Positions 1 through 5,072 of a stretch of DNA of 5,072 nt are shown in pieces. The stretch lies in contig MHXL01000130.1 of the NCBI GenBank assembly GCA_001824455.1, positions 1 to 5,072 of the forward strand. Direction: 5' to 3'. Within the stretch, counting starts at the first letter, position 1; every line of letters begins with the position of its first letter. The DNA comes from Desulfuromonadaceae bacterium GWB2_53_15. GTDB lineage: Bacteria; Desulfobacterota; Desulfuromonadia; Geobacterales; Pseudopelobacteraceae. The notes beneath the pieces are model-generated. The model saw nothing but the letters and a program-made list of their open reading frames with translations. It searched no databases and had not been told where the DNA came from. The position numbers and the translations under genes were made by a program.

Positions 1-45
1 CCTCAGGAGGAAGTGTCGCAGGAACGGCATAGCCTTTTCAAGTCT

Positions 46-62
46 CACCGGCAGAGCCGGTG
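46..62. repeat. Short perfect hairpin (inverted repeat)
   Basis: CACCGGC and GCCGGTG form a perfect 7-bp GC-rich stem around a 3-base AGA loop. There is no T-run on either side (TTTACTG follows on the + strand, and AGACTTG on the - strand), so it is a poor intrinsic terminator. It could be a REP-like palindrome or the worn end of a mobile or repeated element. The flanking sequence is more AT-rich than the genes. Function is unknown; only the inverted repeat itself is seen directly. Confidence 0.5.
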
Positions 63-140
63 GTTTACTGAACTACATCAATTAGCACGAATGAGCCAGA
101 TAGACGGATTTAATGCTCTTAGATCCAACAGCAAATTTGA

Positions 141-224
141 TTTTAGATTTTATCAAGTTCATCCTGTCTATCCATGTTTAAATTATTTGCTTTTGACGTT
201 CTCCGTGTCCTCTGTGCCTCTGTG
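141..224. repeat. Composite intergenic repeat with 9-base degenerate units
   Basis: Two blocks of short, degenerate tandem units are visible. The first (152-178) reads ATCAAGTTC, ATCCTGTCT, ATCCATGTT. The second (198-224) reads GTTCTCCGT, GTCCTCTGT, GCCTCTGTG. An AT-rich spacer (179-197) separates them. I recall elements of this style (GATTTTAT...ATCCTGTCTATCCATG... followed by ...TCCTCTGTGCCTCTGTG) as dispersed intergenic repeats in Geobacter and other bacteria, often just upstream of start codons and often mistranslated as small hypothetical proteins. The dispersed nature is recollection; the 9-base periodicity is seen in the sequence. It ends seven bases before the Shine-Dalgarno of the protease gene. 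Confidence 0.55.
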
Positions 225-230
225 AGAGAA

Positions 231-236
231 AAAGGA
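231..236 (+). promoter_or_regulatory. Ribosome binding site of the protease gene
   Basis: The AAAGGA sequence lies 8 bases before the ATG at 245, which is good Shine-Dalgarno spacing. It supports that ATG as the start, in agreement with the position of the conserved N-terminal GxGN motif of the family. It directly follows the composite repeat. Confidence 0.7.
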
Positions 237-244
237 TGTAATAA

Positions 245-727
245 ATGCAAACTCTTATTTTCGGGGCAGGCAACCTGCTCCTCAGCGATGAAGGCTTTGG
301 CGTGCATTTCATCAAATATCTGGAGGAGCACTACCTCTTTCAGGACGACGTGGAGCTGTACGACGGCGGCACCTTGGGCATCATGGTCACTCATCTGCTG
401 GAGGATGCCGATCAGGTCTACCTGGTTGATGTCGTCGAGGCCAAAGGCGAGCCTGGTGACATCTACCGCTATGAGAAGGAAGAGTTCCTGCTGGGCAAAC
501 TCCCGATCAAGATGTCGCCGCACCAGATCGGCATCCAGGAGGTACTGACCCTGTCCGACCTGCGGGGCAGGATTCCGGAAAAGGTCACCCTGTTCGGCGT
601 CATTCCTCAAACCTATGAGGCCGGTGTGGAACTGTCGCCCACCCTGGCAGAAAAACTGCCGGGGCTGGCGGAGATGGTGGTTGATGAGCTCAAGATAGTC
701 GGGCACCTGATCGAAAAACGCTGCTAA
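245..727 (+). CDS. hybD: [NiFe]-hydrogenase maturation protease, HybD type
   Basis: This cytoplasmic endopeptidase removes the C-terminal tail of a [NiFe]-hydrogenase large subunit after nickel insertion, the last step before the enzyme folds shut and joins its small subunit. The 160 residues match the family size (E. coli HybD is about 164). The N-terminal GAGNLLLSDEGFGVH motif is present. The three nickel-sensing residues fall at Glu16, Asp62 (LVDVVE) and His93 (SPHQIGI), which are the same numbers as in HybD. The DGGTLGI motif (40-46) parallels the DGGTAGM specificity loop of HybD, and FGVIPQ (117-122) is also typical. This points to a group 1 uptake-type hydrogenase as substrate. The ATG has a good AAAGGA site. 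No hydrogenase structural gene is in the window; the 244 bases upstream show no large-subunit C-terminus. A terminator follows the gene. Geobacter literature may call the homologue hybP. The function is secure, the exact substrate less so. Confidence 0.95.
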   Translation: MQTLIFGAGNLLLSDEGFGVHFIKYLEEHYLFQDDVELYDGGTLGIMVTHLLEDADQVYLVDVVEAKGEPGDIYRYEKEEFLLGKLPIKMSPHQIGIQEVLTLSDLRGRIPEKVTLFGVIPQTYEAGVELSPTLAEKLPGLAEMVVDELKIVGHLIEKRC

Positions 728-754
728 CAGCGCTGCAACCAGCAGGTACTTATC

Positions 755-797
755 AAAAGCCGGCCAAACTACATCCTGTGGTTTTGACGGCTTTTTT
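755..797 (+). terminator. Intrinsic terminator after the protease gene
   Basis: AAAAGCCG (755-762) pairs perfectly with CGGCTTTT (788-795), and a run of six T follows within and after the stem (792-797). The inner part can extend the stem: CAAAC-TAC (767-772 region) pairs with GTGGTTTTG (778-786), with one bulged T and a G-U pair. It lies 27 bases after the stop codon of the protease gene and separates that unit from the kinase gene downstream. Confidence 0.85.
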
Positions 798-829
798 CAT
801 TAGATAATTGACCTCAGCTGTTTTGAAGC

Positions 830-857
830 TTGCCAAGAAGTTTATATGTGGTAGATT
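830..857 (+). promoter_or_regulatory. Candidate sigma-70-type promoter of the first kinase gene
   Basis: TTGCCA (830-835, five of six matches to TTGACA) and TAGATT (852-857, four of six matches to TATAAT) are separated by 16 bases. Transcription would begin near 864 and give a leader of about 30 bases that contains the Shine-Dalgarno at 877-884. The site overlaps the alternative TTG start at 830 and, if real, argues against that start. This is a motif match by eye only; TTGAAG (823) with TATGTG (845) is a weaker rival. Confidence 0.35.
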
Positions 858-876
858 CACAAAGCATTTCTATAGT

Positions 877-884
877 GGGGAGGG
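877..884 (+). promoter_or_regulatory. Ribosome binding site that fixes the start of the first kinase
   Basis: The purine-rich GGGGAGGG lies 8 bases before the ATG at 893. No comparable site precedes the upstream in-frame TTG (830) or GTG (848 and 875) codons. This is the main reason for choosing the ATG at 893. Confidence 0.65.
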
Positions 885-892
885 TATCTGGC

Positions 893-2815
893 ATGAAAGT
901 GGCTGTCTCTACCAAACTGACTCTATGGACGCTAATCAAACGTAATCCGAACTCAGTTAGAGATGCACTACTGGTTATAATCTGCCTGATATCCACTCTT
1001 TTGACCTGTACCGTCTTTATCCTGCTTCCGAATAACTCGGCCGCAGCCCCCACCCCCTACCCAATTCAACTTACCCCTAGCGAACAGTCCTGGCTCAAAG
1101 CGCATCCAACAATCCGACTCGCACCGGACCCGGAATTCAAACCGATTGAGTATTTTGATCGTCGGGGCAGCTATCAGGGCGTGGCAGCCGACAATCTAAA
1201 GCTGCTGGAACAAAAACTGGGGGTGAAGTTCTCGATCGTAAAGACCAGAAACTGGGACGAGGTGCTGGAGCGATTCAAGAAGAACGAGATCGATCTGCTG
1301 GGCGCCATTGTTGCAACCCCCAAACGGCGAGAATTCATGCGGATCAGCGAGCCGCTTTTCAAAGTCCCGGGCGCCATCATCGTCCGCAATACGGTTGAAC
1401 GCGGCCTTACTTTTGCCCAGCTCAAGGGGTTGCGCGTGGCAGTAGTATCGAACTATACGGCCCACGATGTCCTCAAGAACCAGTACCCTGAGATTCAGTT
1501 GGACGTCGTTCCCACCACGATTGCCGGGCTCTCCAAGGTCTCCTTCGGGATGGCGGATGCTTATGTCGAAAACCTGGCCACCGCCACCCATTACATGCAG
1601 GAAGCAGCCATCGCCAATGTACATGTTGCCGGAGAGACGCCCTTCAGCTACGATTGGGGAATCGGGATCAGAAAGGACTGGCCTGAGCTGGAGGGAATTC
1701 TCAACAAGGGGATTGCAGCCATCACTGAAGACGAGCGCCGGGCGGTACTCAATCGTTGGCTCCCCGTGTCACAAAAGTGGCGTCCCGGCAAAGCCTTCAC
1801 CATTTCAGCGGCAGTGCTGTCTGTTTCCATACTTTTCGGAGCGATACTGGTCTGGAACCGATCACTGCAGCTCCAGGTGACTCGCCGTACAGCCGCCCTC
1901 AAGGCCGAGGTGGCCGAACGGGTTCGGGCCGAGCAGGAGATCCGCACACTGAATGCCGGCCTGGAGGATCGGGTCAACGAGCGTACCGCGGAGCTGGAAA
2001 TGGAGATCGCCGAACGCCAAAAGGCCCAGGAGGCGCTGGTGGTCAAACAGCTCCAGCTTGAGTCCCTGAACCGTTCCCTGGAGGCTCTTGTCAGCGATAC
2101 CCTGGCGGAACTGCGCCAGCGGGACCAATCGCTGATCCAGCAGGGACGACTGGCAGCCATGGGAGAGATGATCAACAACATTGCCCATCAATGGCGTCAA
2201 CCGCTCAACAACATCGGGCTGATCGTGCAGAGCCTTCGTATCTGTAGCGATGCAGGCACGCTTACTGCCGATGAGATGAACCAGGAGTCTACAACCGCCA
2301 TGGGTCTCATCATGCATATGTCGAACACCATCGACGACTTCCGCAACTTCTTCCGGGTTGACAAGGATAAGCAGGAACTGCAGATCAGCAAGTTAGTCAA
2401 GCGTTCACTGGATTTTTTGAGTGCAGCTTTGAAAGACCACCATATTAAGGTAAAGCTTGCGATTGAAACGGATGTGACCGCGATCGGCTACCAGAATGAA
2501 TATGGACAGGCCCTGCTCAATATCCTGGCCAATGCCAAGGATGCCCTTCTGGAAAGAAATGTTCCGGACCCGCATATCGCCATACATGTCCGCCAGGAAA
2601 ATGAGCGTTCAGTTGTTACAGTCCGTGATAATGGCGGCGGGATTGCCGCGGATATCCTGCCCAAGATTTTCGATCCCTATTTTACCACCAAGGAGCCCAA
2701 CAAAGGCACCGGCATCGGTTTGTATATGTCCAAGGTGATTATTGAGCAGAATATGGGCGGACGCCTCACGGTGCAGAATGTGGATAGCGGCGTTGAATTC
2801 AGGATAGAGCTGTGA
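893..2815 (+). CDS. Sensor histidine kinase with periplasmic solute-binding (SBP_bac_3) sensor domain
   Basis: Inner-membrane two-component sensor of 640 residues from the ATG at 893; the in-frame TTG at 830 would add 21 residues without a good Shine-Dalgarno. A basic N-terminus precedes a membrane segment (about 24-46). A periplasmic Venus-flytrap domain of the SBP_bac_3 family, BvgS/EvgS style, spans about 60-295, with TPKRREF at 142-148 and ADAYVENL at 221-228. A second membrane segment (about 301-321) and a long charged coiled coil (325-415) follow. The HisKA H-box is AHQWRQPLNN, with phosphoacceptor His432. The ATPase boxes are complete: N-box Asn543/Asn547, G1 DNGGGI (579-584), F-box FDPYFTTK (593-600) and G2 GTGIGL (605-610). 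There is no HAMP or PAS domain and no receiver. The coiled coil carries a duplicated segment. No response regulator is adjacent; the stop lies 9 bases from that of an opposing kinase. Class is secure; ligand and partner are unknown. Confidence 0.93.
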   Translation: MKVAVSTKLTLWTLIKRNPNSVRDALLVIICLISTLLTCTVFILLPNNSAAAPTPYPIQLTPSEQSWLKAHPTIRLAPDPEFKPIEYFDRRGSYQGVAADNLKLLEQKLGVKFSIVKTRNWDEVLERFKKNEIDLLGAIVATPKRREFMRISEPLFKVPGAIIVRNTVERGLTFAQLKGLRVAVVSNYTAHDVLKNQYPEIQLDVVPTTIAGLSKVSFGMADAYVENLATATHYMQEAAIANVHVAGETPFSYDWGIGIRKDWPELEGILNKGIAAITEDERRAVLNRWLPVSQKWRPGKAFTISAAVLSVSILFGAILVWNRSLQLQVTRRTAALKAEVAERVRAEQEIRTLNAGLEDRVNERTAELEMEIAERQKAQEALVVKQLQLESLNRSLEALVSDTLAELRQRDQSLIQQGRLAAMGEMINNIAHQWRQPLNNIGLIVQSLRICSDAGTLTADEMNQESTTAMGLIMHMSNTIDDFRNFFRVDKDKQELQISKLVKRSLDFLSAALKDHHIKVKLAIETDVTAIGYQNEYGQALLNILANAKDALLERNVPDPHIAIHVRQENERSVVTVRDNGGGIAADILPKIFDPYFTTKEPNKGTGIGLYMSKVIIEQNMGGRLTVQNVDSGVEFRIEL

Positions 2816-2824
2816 AGTCCCTGC

Positions 2825-4810
2825 TCAGGCTGCTTGCACTGTGGACGAATCCGGAGCAGCATCCTCCATGAGCGGCAACAGCACCGTAAAGGTGGCCCCC
2901 TGACCTTCCTGGCTGGCGGCCCGAATTTCGCCGCCATGATCGCTGACAATGCCGTAGGAAACTGCCAGCCCCAGCCCGGTTCCCCGTGCCTTGGTGGTGA
3001 AAAAGGGCGTAAAGAGCTTTTCGATATGCTCCGGGCGGATTCCGGAACCGTTGTCGCTCACGGTCACACTCACCAGCCGGCCAGCCTCGATTTCTTCCGC
3101 AGCCACCGCAAGCCGCCCGCCTTCAGGCATGGCCTGCAAACCGTTCAGGATCAGGTTGGTGAAAACCTGCCGCAGCCGTTCCTCGTCGCCGGTAACCACA
3201 ATGCCGCAGCCGCTGTAGCTTCGTTCGATGCAATACCGTTCCAGGGGAATCTGGTGGCCGATCTGGTTGAGAATGCCGTCCAAAAGCCGCTCCAGCTCAA
3301 AGGGGTGCGGCAGCAGCGTCTCGCGCTTGGAGAAGACCCGCAGATTGCTGACGATCCGCTCAATCCGGCCAACCTCCACCATGATGGCTTCCACCTCCTC
3401 ACGCTCAAGGGCCTCGACCGGGATTTCGTCCTGCAGGAGCTCGGTGTTGCCGCGGATGATCGCCAGGGGATTGTTGATCTCATGGGCCACGCCCGCCGCC
3501 AGAAGTCCCAGGCCGGCCAAGCGCTCCGCCTTGGCCAGCTCTTTCTGGGCATTCAACAACTCCCGGTTTTTATCCTCCAACTGGAAGGTACGCTCCATAA
3601 CCTTCTGCTCCAGGGTCCGCTTGAGAGTACTGACCTCCCGGTTCATGGTATTGAATTCGTCAGCCAGCAGTGCGATTTCGTCATCCGTATGAACGTCGAT
3701 GGGGGGGATATGCTCGCCGGCTGCGATGCGCCGGGCGCCTTCCGCCAGGGCCCGCACCGGTTCGGCCAAGCGGGTGCTGATCCAGGTTGAAATGGTAACG
3801 CCGATCAGCGCAACAAACAGCAGCACCCCGATAAAGGTCAGGTTCAGATTGGTGCGCATCTGGAGGAACGGCCGCTCGGACATCCCGACATACAAAGCAC
3901 CGATAACCTTGCCCTGCGGATCACTGATCGGCTCGTAAGCAGATATGTTCCAGTCATTGAGCACAAAGGCGCGGCTGCTCCAGCGCTCCCCATTGTCCAG
4001 GACGGCACTGGCCACTTCGCCGGACATGAGGGTACCGGTGGCCCGCTCTCCAGCCGTATCGCGCACGCTGGTGGCAATGCGGACATCCCCCAGGAATACC
4101 GTTGCCGCTCCCCCTTCCTCCTTATCAAAGACAATCCGGGTAATGGTGTCCACCAGCCGGCTATCGCCATTGAGCATAAGTCCGGCCTGCAACGCACCGA
4201 CCACTGTGCCGTCAACCGCACGCAACGGGGCAACCGCCACCAGGACCAACCCACGTTCCTCGGCCATCCGTGATGTAGGCCGGGAGTGCGGGGTGATCCT
4301 GATGGTAGTCGCCACACCCTTTGCAAACGCCGTATGCTCCCGACCAAGGCGCTCCGACGTGTACAGTTGAGAACCGCCGGCCGTTTCTCCTTGCAATGCC
4401 TTGGCCACCAGGGGATCTTTGTCCAGCAGATCCCCCTTTACCTGCGGATTGGCCGCCCGGTAGCGCACAACGCCGTCGGCATCGATCACATTCAGAAAAC
4501 TGAGCTGTTCACTTTGCAGCAACTGTTGCAGCACCCGCTCCAGCGCCGCGAAACGGCCGGCTTCCAAAGAGGCTGACATTTCCGGGCTAAGGCCGGCTAC
4601 CTTGACGATACCGGCCAGGTGGCTGATCTCGTCAAGATAAACCTTGCGGGCCGAATTCAGGTCACCGATGACCTTTTTCTGGGCCTGGCTGAAGATACGG
4701 TCGGTGATCAGCACGGCTCCGATCATCCAGCACAGGATAATGGCGGCGCACAAGGGGGCCAGTGTGGCGAAGATCAGCTTGCGGCGTATGGATACACGGG
4801 CTTTGTTCAT
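2825..4810 (-). CDS. Sensor histidine kinase with double-Cache sensor and HAMP domain, NtrB-like core
   Basis: Inner-membrane sensor kinase of 661 residues. A basic N-terminus and a membrane segment (about 13-37) lead into a large periplasmic region (about 38-320) that reads as a tandem Cache sensor. The first lobe holds FLNVIDADGVVRYRA (105-119). The second holds VFLGDVRIATSV (238-249), LNDWNISAYEPI (284-295) and GALYVGM (304-310). A second membrane segment (about 323-345) is followed by a HAMP domain (346-398) and a short coiled coil (398-430). The H-box is AAGVAHEINNPLA, with phosphoacceptor His443. The ATPase boxes are complete: Asn552/Asn556, G1 DNGSGI (586-591), F-box FTPFFTTK (600-607) and G2 GTGLGL (610-615). 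The core resembles NtrB/AtoS kinases, which commonly pair with sigma-54 activator regulators, but no regulator is in this window. An in-frame TGA 12 bases upstream makes ATG 4810 the first possible ATG. Cache domains usually bind small molecules such as carboxylates or amino acids; the ligand here is unknown. Confidence 0.95.
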   Translation of the reverse strand: MNKARVSIRRKLIFATLAPLCAAIILCWMIGAVLITDRIFSQAQKKVIGDLNSARKVYLDEISHLAGIVKVAGLSPEMSASLEAGRFAALERVLQQLLQSEQLSFLNVIDADGVVRYRAANPQVKGDLLDKDPLVAKALQGETAGGSQLYTSERLGREHTAFAKGVATTIRITPHSRPTSRMAEERGLVLVAVAPLRAVDGTVVGALQAGLMLNGDSRLVDTITRIVFDKEEGGAATVFLGDVRIATSVRDTAGERATGTLMSGEVASAVLDNGERWSSRAFVLNDWNISAYEPISDPQGKVIGALYVGMSERPFLQMRTNLNLTFIGVLLFVALIGVTISTWISTRLAEPVRALAEGARRIAAGEHIPPIDVHTDDEIALLADEFNTMNREVSTLKRTLEQKVMERTFQLEDKNRELLNAQKELAKAERLAGLGLLAAGVAHEINNPLAIIRGNTELLQDEIPVEALEREEVEAIMVEVGRIERIVSNLRVFSKRETLLPHPFELERLLDGILNQIGHQIPLERYCIERSYSGCGIVVTGDEERLRQVFTNLILNGLQAMPEGGRLAVAAEEIEAGRLVSVTVSDNGSGIRPEHIEKLFTPFFTTKARGTGLGLAVSYGIVSDHGGEIRAASQEGQGATFTVLLPLMEDAAPDSSTVQAA

Positions 4811-4823
4811 GGTAATCGATCAA

Positions 4824-4829
4824 TCCTTC
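4824..4829 (-). promoter_or_regulatory. Weakly placed ribosome binding site of the second kinase
   Basis: On the minus strand GAAGGA lies 13 bases before the ATG at 4810, longer than the usual 5-9. An in-frame TGA sits just 12 bases before that ATG, so no upstream start is possible. The spacing suggests modest translation or another mode of initiation. Confidence 0.4.
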
Positions 4830-4894
4830 GCTGTAAGCGTCCTGTTGTGTAGCATGGCGGAGTTGTGGCGGCAATGCAAATTTAAGGGCAAGAT

Positions 4895-4914
4895 GCCTAC
4901 GCTGAAACGCAGGC
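4895..4914 (-). terminator. Hairpin right after the third kinase-like frame, weak terminator candidate
   Basis: On the minus strand GCCTGCG, loop TTTCAG, CGTAGGC forms a 7-bp stem with one G-U pair, starting at the last base of the stop codon of the kinase-like frame. The bases after it (ATCTTGCCC) do not form a proper T-run, so termination would be inefficient. It is the only stem I see in the 97-base gap before the next gene. Confidence 0.35.
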
Positions 4915-5072
4915 TAACCCTTGGGTAGTGTGACGATAAAGACGGAGCCCCTGCCCAGCTCGCTCCGGACGGTGATCGCACCACCATGGTTTTCTACTAG
5001 CTGCCGCCGCTTCAGGACTGTTTTTGCTACAGGCGGAACCAGCAATTTCGTCTTGTTATACTGAGCAAACTT
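4914..5072 (-). CDS. C-terminal end of a histidine kinase-like protein, partial, possibly a remnant
   Basis: The minus-strand frame is open from the right edge to the TAG at 4914-4916 and gives 52 residues. The last 29 (QLVENHGGAITV through GSVFIVTLPKG) are the typical end of a HATPase_c domain: the helix with LVENHGG, then the last strands ending VTLP and a short tail. The 24 residues before this (KFAQYNKTKLLVPPVAKTVL and KRRQ) do not look like a kinase. The G2 glycine box (GTGLGL in the neighbour), expected 12-17 residues before HGG, is replaced by PVAKTV, and no F-box is seen. The other two frames do not restore it, though one begins GSAC at that place. It may be a decayed or recombined kinase end. 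It lies in the same direction as the downstream double-Cache kinase, 103 bases before its start. The relation to a kinase is secure; intactness is doubtful. Confidence 0.6.
   Translation of the reverse strand, partial: KFAQYNKTKLLVPPVAKTVLKRRQLVENHGGAITVRSELGRGSVFIVTLPKG

Noticed and set aside
13..225. A 70-codon forward frame over the left gap, plus another frame ending at 85
   Set aside because: The start has no Shine-Dalgarno, the translation follows the hairpin and the 9-base repeats, and no domain or family is recognisable. It could be the tail of an upstream gene, but nothing supports this.
143..706. A 187-codon minus-strand frame opposite the protease gene
   Set aside because: It is an antisense shadow of the clearly conserved hydrogenase maturation protease, and its start lies in the protease coding region without a ribosome binding site.
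2834..3790. A 318-codon forward frame opposite the second kinase
   Set aside because: It is fully antisense to the HisKA/HATPase and HAMP part of a well-conserved kinase. Its composition (His, Gln and Pro rich) is typical of a shadow frame in GC-rich DNA, and no family is recognised.
4662..4874. A 70-codon minus-strand frame overlapping the start of the second kinase
   Set aside because: It overlaps the kinase start in another frame, has no good ribosome binding site and no recognisable content.
4871..4890. Possible sigma-54 promoter (TTGCCC ... TTTGCA) on the minus strand before the second kinase
   Set aside because: The first element lacks the GG dinucleotide and the distance to the GC of the second element is 11 rather than 10 bases, which breaks the rule for this promoter class.
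1..5072. CRISPR array, tRNA or rRNA gene, complete insertion sequence
   Set aside because: No regularly spaced repeats with unique spacers, no cloverleaf or conserved rRNA stretch, and no transposase motif were seen on either strand.

Overview
The window holds one complete [NiFe]-hydrogenase maturation protease gene, two complete membrane sensor histidine kinase genes facing each other tail to tail, and the last 52 codons of a further histidine kinase-like gene that runs off the right edge. The gene content suggests a Gram-negative, hydrogenase-bearing, kinase-rich bacterium. The family styles (an NtrB-like kinase with a double-Cache sensor, an HQWRQPLN-type H-box, and a CTCTGTG-type intergenic repeat) look most like Geobacter and relatives (Desulfuromonadales/Geobacterales). 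That placement rests on memory of such genomes and was not searched.

Left part (1-244): no convincing gene. It holds a short perfect hairpin (46-62) and a composite repeat (about 141-224) built of degenerate 9-base units. The repeat ends directly in front of the ribosome binding site of the protease gene. The protease gene (245-727, HybD type) is followed by a good intrinsic terminator (755-797), which closes the transcription unit.

Middle (893-2815, + strand): a sensor kinase with a periplasmic solute-binding-protein (Venus flytrap) sensor of the BvgS/EvgS style, two membrane segments, a long coiled coil and a complete HisKA/HATPase core. I prefer the ATG at 893 over the longer TTG start at 830. 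A candidate promoter lies at 830-857 and a strong Shine-Dalgarno sequence at 877-884.

Right part (2825-4810, - strand): a second sensor kinase with a double-Cache periplasmic sensor, HAMP domain and NtrB-like catalytic core. Its stop codon lies 9 bases from that of the first kinase, and no terminator is visible between them. Behind it (4914-5072, - strand) is the C-terminal end of a third kinase-like reading frame that lacks the expected ATP-binding glycine box and may be a remnant.

How they work together: the protease serves hydrogenase assembly and has no evident link to the kinases. The two kinases probably sense different periplasmic ligands. No response regulator is encoded in the window, so their partners must lie elsewhere. 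I do not see a clearly new biological system here. The points most worth a second look are the composite intergenic repeat, the atypical kinase tail at the right edge, the back-to-back kinase ends, and the solute-binding sensor that appears adapted to a ligand other than an amino acid.
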